Assembly: GCF_004366715.1 (NCBI RefSeq)
Contig: NZ_SOQZ01000001.1
Location: forward strand, 310,001 to 374,000
Reading direction: 5' to 3'
Length of the DNA: 64,000 bases
Origin: Meridianimaribacter flavus
GTDB taxonomy: Bacteria > Bacteroidota > Bacteroidia > Flavobacteriales > Flavobacteriaceae
Every line of letters starts with the position of its first letter. Positions within the stretch are counted from its first letter, which is position 1. Both the position numbers and the translations under genes were made by a program. Below, piece after piece: positions 54,173 to 63,293 of the stretch. The notes beneath the pieces were generated by a model that had not been told where the DNA came from, made no database searches, and saw only the letters and a list, made by a program, of their open reading frames with translations.

Positions 54173-54199
54173 AAAACACCTTCAAGTTGAAGGTGTTTT
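54173..54199. terminator. terminator after the SGNH lipoprotein gene
   Basis: AAAACACCTTC pairs with GAAGGTGTTTT around an AAGTT loop (54184-54188), with A-run and T-run on each side. It lies just before the convergent-side end of the lipoprotein gene and upstream of atpD. Confidence 0.88.
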
Positions 54200-54221
54200 G
54201 TATAAGATTTTTTAAGATAGT

Positions 54222-55877
54222 TTATTGAAGTGTAGGAGAGTAATTTGTTGGGTAATTTCCAATGTTTACCAAATTACCTGAAGCTTCAAAGTTTGAACCG
54301 TAAGTAGCATCAATTGCTTTCATAAATTCATTTGCAAGTAAAGCATAACCTCTAGATGTTGGATGTACACCATCTAATGAGAACGCTCCACCTGTAACTA
54401 AATCAGAAGTTAGTGTAAAGTCACCATCAGAATATCCGCTACTAGCTAATTGCATCATCAATGAGTTAGCATCAACAAATGCTAAACCAGCAGATGTAGC
54501 AGCAGTCTCAAGGGTTGCATTAAAGCTTGCTGTTGCAGATGCGATTTCAGCTTGCTCTGTTGGTATTAATACCCATTTATCTTCTAAAGGTAAAGTAATC
54601 CCTTCGATTGCAAATTGATCTGCTAATTCGGCTGGTAAACCTTGACCTGCTAAAAAGCCAGCATAATCCATATTCACTTCACCAATCACTGAACTACTTG
54701 GTAAAACAAATAAGTCGTTTTCAGTAGCTTGTCTTGTTTGCCCATAAGTTTGCCCTAAAAGGTTAGCTACTAACTGTACAACAATAGGGTTACCACCATC
54801 TAAACCAAATTGTGCTATAAAAGCAGGGAATGTTGGACTTGCCATTAGTGCTCCTGTAATTTGAGCTGAAATATCATCTAAGCTTTCGTCTTTAATAACT
54901 ACAGCACTTGCTTCAGTTTCAGAAAAAACGATAGCTCTTTCAGGTTGACCTAAAGCAACATAAATTTGGTTTATAGCACCGAAAATTGAGTTTAATAATG
55001 GTATTTGAGGACCAAAATCTTCATTTGTTGGGTCTAATGGGTTGTGAGGTACTGTAGTAAAATGTGGTATTGAAGTCACATCAGGAATGTTAGCCATTAC
55101 ACCTTTTGCTCCGCCAGAAGTTAATGTAGTTACTAGGGTGTTTATTGCAAAATCAAAAGTGGCTTGGTCAGTTATTGTACTTGAACCATCACCACCAGAA
55201 GTAGCATATCCTAAAACATCATTGTTACCAGCCCATAATGTAAAGAAAGTTGGTGATTGCGCCATTGCAAGTTCTAATACACTTGCATCAGGAGTAGCAC
55301 CTGTCATTCTTATGAAATATGGGTTAGCAGCAGCAGGGAAATTAGCGATGTTACCATATCCTGGAGCTATTAAGTGAAAACTAGCTGCACCAGGAACTCC
55401 CATATTATTAAAAGGACCAGTTGGGTTGTTTAGTAAGAAATCAGTTGTTGAAGTTACAGGACCAATAACATCTTCTAGGTCTTGTGGAGCTCCACCAGTA
55501 GTTACTAATCTAGGCTTAAATAGTTGCTCTCCAGTTAAAGGATGAAAAACAGGAGTTCCGCCTAATATAAGACCTCCAATATTATCATTCATTAATGGTT
55601 GAGTAAAACTTCCACCTCCAGCAAAAGCAAATTGAGTTGCTAAAATATTTGGAAGTGAGTTTTCTTGAGATGCAATAAATAATGCGTTATCAGAAAATCC
55701 AGCAGTTAAAGAGTTTCCTAATGACACATAGTTAGAAAAATCTGCTTCGCCAGCAGTTAAAGCTGGTAACTCCATTCCACCACCATTAGATGAGTCGTCG
55801 TCATTTTCACAAGCTGTAAATCCTAATAATACAGCAAGTAACCATATATATTTTACTTTCATAATATTCTTTTTCAT
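54222..55877 (-). CDS. SGNH/GDSL-type lipoprotein
   Basis: 551 residues from the ATG at 55877. The signal peptide ends in a lipobox (LLGFTAC), so it is a lipoprotein. SGNH blocks are present: block I FSNYVSLGNSLTAGFSDNAL with the catalytic Ser (GNSL in place of GDSL), block III WAGNND, and block V SLDGVHPTSRGYALLANEFM with D and H. The region between is long for the family. It hydrolyses an ester, possibly a lipid or acyl-polysaccharide; the substrate is unknown. The start at 55862 (MKVKYIWLL) is an equally good alternative. It follows a TonB receptor gene by 4 bases, suggesting a receptor-lipoprotein pair. Confidence 0.88.
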   Translation of the reverse strand: MKKNIMKVKYIWLLAVLLGFTACENDDDSSNGGGMELPALTAGEADFSNYVSLGNSLTAGFSDNALFIASQENSLPNILATQFAFAGGGSFTQPLMNDNIGGLILGGTPVFHPLTGEQLFKPRLVTTGGAPQDLEDVIGPVTSTTDFLLNNPTGPFNNMGVPGAASFHLIAPGYGNIANFPAAANPYFIRMTGATPDASVLELAMAQSPTFFTLWAGNNDVLGYATSGGDGSSTITDQATFDFAINTLVTTLTSGGAKGVMANIPDVTSIPHFTTVPHNPLDPTNEDFGPQIPLLNSIFGAINQIYVALGQPERAIVFSETEASAVVIKDESLDDISAQITGALMASPTFPAFIAQFGLDGGNPIVVQLVANLLGQTYGQTRQATENDLFVLPSSSVIGEVNMDYAGFLAGQGLPAELADQFAIEGITLPLEDKWVLIPTEQAEIASATASFNATLETAATSAGLAFVDANSLMMQLASSGYSDGDFTLTSDLVTGGAFSLDGVHPTSRGYALLANEFMKAIDATYGSNFEASGNLVNIGNYPTNYSPTLQ

Positions 55878-55881
55878 GTTA

Positions 55882-58629
55882 TTATAAGTTGTTAATTGTC
55901 CAAGACACATAGTACATTGAACCTATATTACCAGTACCAATTGCTGTAAAGTATTCATCTCCTAGAATATTAGTTGCTCCTGCTTTAAATGTAGATTTAA
56001 AAGAAGGTACTCTAAGGTTGATTTGAGCATCTAAAGTATGGTATGAAGGAATCTCTCCGTCACCAAAAGTTGCTTGCCAGTAATAGTTGTCACTCCATCT
56101 CCAAGCTAAGTTAAATCCAAAGTTTTTAAATAAATCGGTATTACCAAAACTAGCTTTTACTTTATGTTCAGGTGTGTTAAAGTTTGTTCTAAAATCAGGG
56201 AATGCGTCTTCATCAAAATCTTGCTTAGCATAAGTATAGTTACCGCTTAAATCAAAGTCACCAAATACTTTAGTAGAAACTCCAATAGAACCACCAAATG
56301 CATTCACATCTGCAGGAGAGTTTGTATAAGTTTGATATACTTTATAATCTCCATTTGCTACAGCAGCTAGTGAAAGAGAGTTGTCACCAACTTCACCATA
56401 TAACGGAGCAATTACATTTTCACCTGAAATGAAATCTTGGTACTTATTGTAATAAACACTTAAGTCAACAATCGTTTTGTTTAGTTTTCCACGATACCCT
56501 ACTTCAAATGAAGTTACTTTTTCTGGCGTTACTAAATCAGAATTAGCAATCACTAAGTCTGCTGGGTTTTCTGATTGCGCAAATGCTTGAACAGATGTTG
56601 CAAGATATGAGTTTTCATAAGCTGCTCTACCTGATTGTTGAACTGTAGATGGTACACCTAATAATTGACCAGATGCACTAACGCCATATGTTCTTGTATA
56701 ACGATCTAAGTTATCAGGAGCAGAACCAACCAATATTGCTCTACCAGCATCTAATCCTATAAATAAATCTTGAGTAGTTGGGTTTCTAAAACCTGTTTGG
56801 AATGACCCTCTAATGTTGTGGTTTTCATTGATAGTGAAACCAGCTGAAAGTCTTGGAGATAAGAAACCATCAAAGAATTCAGATTTGTCATATCTAATAG
56901 ATCCTGTAAGCTTAAGTTTTAAATTCTCATTAAGGTCTAGTTGTTTTTGTAACTGAGTGTATAATCCATATTCGTTATAGTCAATATTTCCATCATAATC
57001 AGTATAGATTGTACCGAATGAATTTAAGCTGTATTGTCTGTAAGAACCACCAACTTGAATTTCTATTTCATCCCAAAGGTGGCTAAAGTTATAATTACCA
57101 TCTACATGATAGTATTTAGAGGCATCTTGGAATTTTGATCCACTAGCAAAATCAGGGTTAGTAATTACATTATTAAATGCAGCTTGGAATTCTGGAGTTC
57201 CAGGTACTAATCTTCCAGTTTCAGCAGCAGCTCTAGCAGCAGCGTGTGCTTGAGTATCATTTGCACCACCTAAAGTTGCAGCAGCATATGTTTGTATGTA
57301 TTGCCCAAACCAATCTTCATCACTTTTCCAACTTCTATTGATATTAATTCCTGTAAATACCATGTCATAAGAATCACCTGCTTTGTCAGATACAATATAT
57401 CCTCTTAAAAAGAAATTATCGTTTTTAACTTCAATTTTATGTTGTTCTTGAGTAAACCCATTAATGTAATACCTGTTAGTTCCTTGGTAAATTGTTGAAC
57501 CAGTACCTACTTTACCAACATATTGAATTTCGAAGTCATTAGCCCATGGACGATAGTATAATCCCCAATCAGCCTTTACACTTTCAGCATTATAATCAGT
57601 TAGGTCTTCTTCATTGTAACCAGTTCTACTAACAACAACATCTGGAATTATTCCTAATCCTCCAGAAGCAGCTCTGATGTTAGTTGCAACCTCATCACCA
57701 TAAACATTGTATCCATCGTAACCTAGAGCATCTCTTGTGTCTCCAGTTCCTGGTTTACCATTGTAGTTATTAGCAGCCCAATCGGTTCCTTTTAACCAAC
57801 CAAAATTTACTTTAGCAGCAAACTTGTCGCTAAACTTATAAGCCATTCTTATACCTGCATCTCTATAAGTATTGTCTCCAGCAGCATCTTGAGATGTCAT
57901 ACCTTGCTTGTAATATCCACTTATACCTTGATGGTCAAAAGGGCTTTTACTTCTCATAAATAGTATACCATTAAAAGCATTTGCTCCATATAATGCAGAA
58001 GCAGCTCCTGGTAAAAGCTCAACACTTTGAATGTCTGTTTCATTCATACCCATAAGGTTACCTATAGGGAAGTTAAGTGCAGGTGTGGAGTTGTCCATAC
58101 CATCTACTAACTGCATAAATCTTGTGTTTGCAAAGGTTGCAAAACCACGAGTGTTAACAGATTTAAAGGTTAAACTGTTGGTGTTTACGTCAACACCTTT
58201 TAAGTTTTCAAGACCATCATAAAAATCTGCTGAAGCAGTATTCTTGATTTCTTTTAATCCAAAACGCTCAACAGTAACAGGAGATTCGAAAATTCGTTCA
58301 GGAGTTCTTGAAGCTGAAATAACAACTTCATCTAATGAGGTTCCTTCAACTAAAATAACTTCTACTGTTTGAGGGTTTGTGGTTATTTCTTTTGTTACTG
58401 TTTCAAAGCCAACACTACTTATTTGTATAGAAAATGGTGGCTCTTGATTGTAGGTTAGGGTAAATTTACCATCAAAATCTGAAATTGTACCTGTTGTTGT
58501 ACCTACTACTATTATATTCGCTCCAGGTAAAGGTTGACCGTTATTGTCAGTCACAGTCCCTTTCACGGTAGTTTGTGCAAAGGAAACAGCACAACAAAAC
58601 AGCATAAAAATCTTAAGAATTGTTTTCAT
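55882..58629 (-). CDS. TonB-dependent receptor with carboxypeptidase-like N-domain
   Basis: 915 residues. Signal peptide (MKTILKIFMLFCCAVSFAQ), CarboxypepD_reg-like domain (KGTVTDNNGQPLPGANIIVV, GTTTGTISDFDGKFTLTY), plug (LDEVVISASRTPERIFESPV, SVELLPGAASALYGANAFNG) and barrel ending AIGTGNIGSMYYVSWTINNL. The N-domain is the type found in SusC-like and related receptors, but the exact SusC signature region is not clear. It is followed by an SGNH lipoprotein gene in place of a SusD, so the pair may act on a lipid or acylated substrate. Ligand unknown. Confidence 0.92.
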   Translation of the reverse strand: MKTILKIFMLFCCAVSFAQTTVKGTVTDNNGQPLPGANIIVVGTTTGTISDFDGKFTLTYNQEPPFSIQISSVGFETVTKEITTNPQTVEVILVEGTSLDEVVISASRTPERIFESPVTVERFGLKEIKNTASADFYDGLENLKGVDVNTNSLTFKSVNTRGFATFANTRFMQLVDGMDNSTPALNFPIGNLMGMNETDIQSVELLPGAASALYGANAFNGILFMRSKSPFDHQGISGYYKQGMTSQDAAGDNTYRDAGIRMAYKFSDKFAAKVNFGWLKGTDWAANNYNGKPGTGDTRDALGYDGYNVYGDEVATNIRAASGGLGIIPDVVVSRTGYNEEDLTDYNAESVKADWGLYYRPWANDFEIQYVGKVGTGSTIYQGTNRYYINGFTQEQHKIEVKNDNFFLRGYIVSDKAGDSYDMVFTGININRSWKSDEDWFGQYIQTYAAATLGGANDTQAHAAARAAAETGRLVPGTPEFQAAFNNVITNPDFASGSKFQDASKYYHVDGNYNFSHLWDEIEIQVGGSYRQYSLNSFGTIYTDYDGNIDYNEYGLYTQLQKQLDLNENLKLKLTGSIRYDKSEFFDGFLSPRLSAGFTINENHNIRGSFQTGFRNPTTQDLFIGLDAGRAILVGSAPDNLDRYTRTYGVSASGQLLGVPSTVQQSGRAAYENSYLATSVQAFAQSENPADLVIANSDLVTPEKVTSFEVGYRGKLNKTIVDLSVYYNKYQDFISGENVIAPLYGEVGDNSLSLAAVANGDYKVYQTYTNSPADVNAFGGSIGVSTKVFGDFDLSGNYTYAKQDFDEDAFPDFRTNFNTPEHKVKASFGNTDLFKNFGFNLAWRWSDNYYWQATFGDGEIPSYHTLDAQINLRVPSFKSTFKAGATNILGDEYFTAIGTGNIGSMYYVSWTINNL

Positions 58630-58819
58630 GTATAGAGAATTAGTTAATTTATTAATGGCAATATAAATAAATATACGAAATTTTAATGCGTTTTTTTAAA
58701 AAAGTATGCACGCATAGTAAAATTTTGAAAATATTTAAGGGTTAAAATTGTGTTTTTAGCAATTTTGAACACTTAAACTGAGAATTTAACATTTGATATT
58801 TAGTAAAATAAGAGCAAAT

Positions 58820-60667
58820 TTACTCTACAGTTACTGACTTTGCTAAGTTTCTTGGTTGGTCTACATTTTTATTTAGCATTACTGCAATATGATATGATAA
58901 TAATTGAAGCGGGATTGTAGTAACTAATGGAGATAACGACTCTAGAGTTTCAGGAACTTCAATAACGTGGTCAGCTAACTCTTTTACTTGCTGGTCACCT
59001 TCAGTAACTATTCCAATTATTTTTCCTTTTCTAGATTTTATTTCTTGAATATTACTTACAACTTTATCATAGTGTCCTTTTTTTGTAGCAATGACTACAA
59101 TAGGCATGTTTTCATCTATTAATGCTATTGGTCCATGTTTCATTTCTGCTGCAGGATAACCTTCGGCATGGATGTATGAAATTTCTTTAAGCTTTAGAGC
59201 GCCTTCAAGTGCAACAGGGAAGTTGTAACCTCTTCCTAAATACAGGAAGTTTTTTACATCTTTATAAATGTTGGCTATAGTTTTTACATAGTCATCAGAT
59301 TTTAGAACTTTTTCCACTTTACTAGGAATAAGTTCTAATTCGATTAAGTGATGTCTATAGTCTGAACTTGAAATAGTTCCTTTTGCTCTAGCTAATCTCA
59401 AAGCAATAAGCGTTAAGACAGTAATTTGTGTTGTGAACGCTTTTGTAGAAGCAACACCAATTTCTGGTCCAGCATGAGTGTAAGCTCCAGCGTCAGTTTC
59501 TCTTGCTATAGAAGAGCCTACTACATTACAAACACCAAAAACAAAAGCACCTTTAGATTTAGCGAGTTTTATTGCGGCCAATGTGTCAGCGGTTTCACCT
59601 GATTGCGAAATGGCTATCACTAAGTCTTTTTCTGTTATAACTGGGTTTCTATATCTAAACTCTGAGGCATATTCAACTTCAACAGGTATTCTTGCTAAGT
59701 CCTCAAAGATGTACTCTGATACTAAACCTGCATGCCAAGAGGTGCCACAAGCCACAACAATAATTCTGTCAGCATTAAGGAATTTTTTCATGTTATCCTC
59801 AACACCAGACATTTTTATTATGGCTTCGTTGGTTCTTAATCGACCTCTAAAAGTATCTAAAATTGCTCTAGGTTGTTCATATATTTCCTTAAGCATGAAA
59901 TGGTCATAACCGCCTTTTTCAATTTGTTCAAGGTTGAGTTGTAACTCTTGCATGTAAGGAGCAACAGGAGAGTCGTCTTTAATTTTCCTGATTTTAACTT
60001 CCTTATCTCTTCTCACTATTGCCATTTCTTCGTCTTCAAGATAAATGGCGTTTTTAGTGTATTCTAAAAATGGAGATGCATCACTAGCAATGAAAAATTC
60101 ATCATCACCAATACCAATGGCTAATGGACTTCCTAATCTAGCAACGACAATTTCGTTAGGTTTGTTTTTGTCAAACACAGCAATGGCATAAGCACCTACA
60201 ACTTGATTTAAGGCAATTTGAACAGCTTTACCTAGTTTTGTGTTTTCCTTTTTCATCACATCTTCAATCAAATTGACAAGAACTTCTGTGTCTGTATCTG
60301 ATTTAAAAGTGTACCCTCTTTTTATAAGTTCTTTTTTTAAAGACTCATAGTTTTCGATTATTCCATTATGAATAATAACAAGGTTGCCTGAATTTGAATA
60401 GTGAGGATGAGAGTTTATATCGTTTGGAACACCATGAGTTGCCCATCTAGTATGACCAATTCCTAGAGTTCCATTTGTAGTTATTTCTTTTTCTAAACGT
60501 GCTTCTAAATCGGCAACTTTTCCTTTTGTTTTGGAAAGTTTTATATCAGAGCCATCATAAAGTGCAATACCTGCACTGTCGTAGCCTCTATATTCTAATC
60601 GTTTTAAACCTTTTAGAATTATTGGGTAAGCTTCTCGATGTCCAATATAGCCAACTATTCCGCACAT
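58820..60667 (-). CDS. glmS: glutamine-fructose-6-phosphate aminotransferase (isomerising)
   Basis: 615 residues. N-terminal nucleophile glutaminase starting MCGIVGYIG (Cys2 as the nucleophile) with LKRLEYRGYDSAGIAL and GIGHTRWATHG, followed by two SIS isomerase domains (VVACGTSWHAGLVSEYIFED, AISQSGETADTLAAI, LFLGRGYNFPVALEG-like sequence) and the C-terminal DQPRNLAKSVTVE. It makes glucosamine-6-phosphate for peptidoglycan and LPS. It follows DUF4270 by six bases. The 190-base spacer downstream (58630-58819) has no gene. Confidence 0.97.
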   Translation of the reverse strand: MCGIVGYIGHREAYPIILKGLKRLEYRGYDSAGIALYDGSDIKLSKTKGKVADLEARLEKEITTNGTLGIGHTRWATHGVPNDINSHPHYSNSGNLVIIHNGIIENYESLKKELIKRGYTFKSDTDTEVLVNLIEDVMKKENTKLGKAVQIALNQVVGAYAIAVFDKNKPNEIVVARLGSPLAIGIGDDEFFIASDASPFLEYTKNAIYLEDEEMAIVRRDKEVKIRKIKDDSPVAPYMQELQLNLEQIEKGGYDHFMLKEIYEQPRAILDTFRGRLRTNEAIIKMSGVEDNMKKFLNADRIIVVACGTSWHAGLVSEYIFEDLARIPVEVEYASEFRYRNPVITEKDLVIAISQSGETADTLAAIKLAKSKGAFVFGVCNVVGSSIARETDAGAYTHAGPEIGVASTKAFTTQITVLTLIALRLARAKGTISSSDYRHHLIELELIPSKVEKVLKSDDYVKTIANIYKDVKNFLYLGRGYNFPVALEGALKLKEISYIHAEGYPAAEMKHGPIALIDENMPIVVIATKKGHYDKVVSNIQEIKSRKGKIIGIVTEGDQQVKELADHVIEVPETLESLSPLVTTIPLQLLSYHIAVMLNKNVDQPRNLAKSVTVE

Positions 60668-60673
60668 AATATT

Positions 60674-62278
60674 TTAGTTATTTGGTTCGGTATAAAAGAT
60701 TTCTAAATATACCTTTTTTTCTTCGTTTGTTGTGTTGTTTCCAAATAAAACAGTTCCTTCAGGACATATAATAGAACTACCAGGAATCCTATTAAAATCC
60801 TCATCATCAGTTTGAAAGCTATATTGTACTGTGTTGTTTTCAAAATCAACATTGCTGCTAACGGTTAACCCAAGCTTTACATTGGTAGAGTCGTTAAGTA
60901 AAATGTTGTTGATGTGTTCAGTGATTCTAATTTTATATTTTATTCCTTTTCCTAAATCATCAGAACCAGTATCTTCTCTTTGTAAAGCGCCTAGGTGATT
61001 AGCTTTAGATAAAAGAGGGTATGTTGTGTTAGTTAAGTCGTAGTAATAATCTATCAAAGGAGTTTGATTTTTTAAATCGTATAAATAAACTCTATCTGGT
61101 TCAGTTTCGTTGTCACCAATCATCATATCTTGGTCAACATAAAACACTAGATTTGCTTCGTTTATTAACCAGTTATTTGATTTGAATTCTTCTAGCTCAG
61201 GAGAGTCTCCATTTTCGTCTCCATTAAATAAATTAATTATAGCCATTGAGCCTTCACCTCCTTTTAAGTAAAGTTTTTCGTCACCATTAACAGCATCTCC
61301 ATCGTCAAGAGGTATGGTGTATTCATTTTCAAGAATGTTAAACCTGTTACCGCTAAAGTCAATTGTATATGTTGAAGCTATTCTGTCTCCATCATCAGAT
61401 ATTGGGTCTTTGGTGTAATGTAGAGTAATATTAGCATTACTGCTAGCAAGATTTAAAAGAAGAAAGTTACCATCTCCACCAACAGCTTCGGCTTTAAAGT
61501 ATAAGCCTCTGAAGTAGTCGCTAAAATTATTTTGATTTGTTAGTTCTGGTTCCCCTTCTTTATCAAGAATTTTTTCTTGCCAATAAGCATTGTCTAATTT
61601 GATACGTAAAGCTGGTTGTAATCTATCAGAAATTTCCATTTCTCCATCCTCGTTTTCTTCTTTCAATACGATTTGATCTGGACTAGGTTGGAAGTTTTCT
61701 TCAGAGTATAATAATTGTCCTTCAAATTCAACTGGATTGATTAGGTCAGAACTAGAAGTAGAAGCATTAGAATAGTAACGTTGGGTTATATCAAATTCAG
61801 AAGTTGGATCAAAGTCTCTTAAAAAATAATTGCTTTCATAAATTGATAAATCAATATAATTGTTGCTATATAATGAGTCTAACTTGTATGATGTAGAACC
61901 ATCACTATTTACTTCTGTAGCAGTACTAAAATAAGGAATTGTAAGTACTACCGAGTCAAGTTCTATATTTTCTCCAAAATCTGGATCTAAAGTTGAAATG
62001 TTAAGTTGAGTTACAAAGCTAGCTGTAGTTCTACCATAAACAGGGTCGTTGTATACACCAAAAGGGTTTACTGGAAGATTGTTTGTTTGTACAGGAGGCA
62101 GCTTTTTGTTGTAAGCTATAACATCATACTGGATTTGGCTTGAATTGAAATGTGTAGCATTATCTCCATTTATGATATCTGAATCAATACTTGCAAAATC
62201 TTTATCACATGCAATAAATGAGCTTATTAACACTGTTAAAATAGCAATGTATTTCAGGGCAAACTTTATCTTTTTCAT
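60674..62278 (-). CDS. DUF4270 lipoprotein
   Basis: 534 residues. The signal peptide ends ISSFIAC, a lipobox, so it is a lipoprotein of the outer membrane or periplasm. The DUF4270 pattern is clear: HFNSSQIQYDVIAYNKKLPP, NPFGVYNDPVYGRTTASFVT, ELDSVVLTIPYFST and the later LVFYVDQDMM...DRVYLYDL. DUF4270 is a Bacteroidota family with no known role; it lies, as usual, between the GT5-type gene and glmS. No catalytic motif is seen. A 101-base spacer precedes it. Confidence 0.93.
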   Translation of the reverse strand: MKKIKFALKYIAILTVLISSFIACDKDFASIDSDIINGDNATHFNSSQIQYDVIAYNKKLPPVQTNNLPVNPFGVYNDPVYGRTTASFVTQLNISTLDPDFGENIELDSVVLTIPYFSTATEVNSDGSTSYKLDSLYSNNYIDLSIYESNYFLRDFDPTSEFDITQRYYSNASTSSSDLINPVEFEGQLLYSEENFQPSPDQIVLKEENEDGEMEISDRLQPALRIKLDNAYWQEKILDKEGEPELTNQNNFSDYFRGLYFKAEAVGGDGNFLLLNLASSNANITLHYTKDPISDDGDRIASTYTIDFSGNRFNILENEYTIPLDDGDAVNGDEKLYLKGGEGSMAIINLFNGDENGDSPELEEFKSNNWLINEANLVFYVDQDMMIGDNETEPDRVYLYDLKNQTPLIDYYYDLTNTTYPLLSKANHLGALQREDTGSDDLGKGIKYKIRITEHINNILLNDSTNVKLGLTVSSNVDFENNTVQYSFQTDDEDFNRIPGSSIICPEGTVLFGNNTTNEEKKVYLEIFYTEPNN

Positions 62279-62379
62279 TTAAAATTTTTGTTTTTTGATT
62301 GTCAAATGTAACATCTTATCTTTTTTGATGCCTTTGGTTTAACAAAACTTTAGAAAGTGCTCAGTGAATTTGTATTAGT

Positions 62380-63183
62380 CTAAAACTGAGAATTATAAAA
62401 CTCAGTATATGGTTCAGCAAACTCCTCTGGTGAAAAATAATCTAACACAGGTTTTTTAGATGCTTTTAAGTAATCTTCAAGCTCATTAGGAATTTCTTGA
62501 GACCCTTTAATCAAAGCATCTGAATGATCAATAGCAATTTTCATCAAGTTGTTATAATTAGGTGTGTCAAGTACTTTTACAATCTCTTCGTCAATATTGT
62601 CGAACTTAACTTTTCCAATCATGTTTTTATCTAACGTACCATCAAAGCTTTGATTATATATCGAAGTTATTATTTTACTTTCATTAAATAATGGTTCATT
62701 TTTATAAAACTCCTTAAGATATAAAGGCAGTAATGATGCCATCCATCCATTAACATGAATAATATCTGGTGACCAATTTAATTTTTTTACTGTTTCGATA
62801 ACACCTTTAGCAAAGAAAATAGCGCGTTCGTCATTATCAGGGAAAAGATTACCATCTTCATCTGTTAAGGTTGCTTTTCTTTTAAAATACTCTTCATTAT
62901 CAATAAAATAAACCTGAATACGTTCTTTAGGAATCGAAGCAACTTTAATTATCAAAGGCATATCTAAGTCGTTGATAACTAGGTTTATTCCTGAAAGTCT
63001 TATTACTTCGTGTAGTTGATGTCTTCTTTCGTTTATATTTCCATACCTAGGCATAAATATTCGTATTTGACCTCCTTGTTTGTTTACCATTTTTGGAGCC
63101 TCAAAAGACATTGAGGAAATTTCAGTTTCTGGTAAATATGGTACAACTTCAGAAGACACATACAATATTCGCTTATCTTTCAT
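62380..63183 (-). CDS. GT5-type glycogen/starch synthase N-terminal domain protein
   Basis: 267 residues. It has the first half of a GT5 glycogen/starch synthase: ILYVSSEVVPYLPETEISSM, GGQIRIFMPRYGNINERR, IDNEEYFKRKATLTDEDGNL, AIFFAKGVIETVKKLNWSPD, IIHVNGWMASLLPLYLKEFY. It ends before the C-terminal Rossmann (GT1) domain that binds ADP-glucose. The usual KxGGL motif is replaced by TEISSM. A truncated, possibly non-catalytic protein; Bacteroidota commonly keep this short form beside panC. It is the first gene of a GT5, DUF4270, glmS run and divergent from panC. Confidence 0.88.
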   Translation of the reverse strand: MKDKRILYVSSEVVPYLPETEISSMSFEAPKMVNKQGGQIRIFMPRYGNINERRHQLHEVIRLSGINLVINDLDMPLIIKVASIPKERIQVYFIDNEEYFKRKATLTDEDGNLFPDNDERAIFFAKGVIETVKKLNWSPDIIHVNGWMASLLPLYLKEFYKNEPLFNESKIITSIYNQSFDGTLDKNMIGKVKFDNIDEEIVKVLDTPNYNNLMKIAIDHSDALIKGSQEIPNELEDYLKASKKPVLDYFSPEEFAEPYTEFYNSQF

Positions 63184-63260
63184 AAATCAGTTCGTTTTGG
63201 AAATTAAAAATAAAAAACATGCAAAATTACAAAAATTTATGCAGATTGCTAGTAAAATAT

Positions 63261-63268
63261 TAAGTTTG
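63261..63268 (+). promoter_or_regulatory. -7 element for panC
   Basis: TAAGTTTG is a full match to TAnnTTTG, 25 nt before the GTG start. The -33 region is not clear. On the other strand the complement of CAAAATTA (63222-63229) is a comparable -7 candidate for the GT5 gene. Confidence 0.5.
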
Positions 63269-63293
63269 CAAGCTGTTATTTTTTAGTAAACAC

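Noticed and set aside
54222-55877. GNSL in place of GDSL as sign of an inactive enzyme
   Set aside because: The catalytic Ser, the GNND-like block and the D-x-x-H block are all present; the Asp is not the nucleophile.
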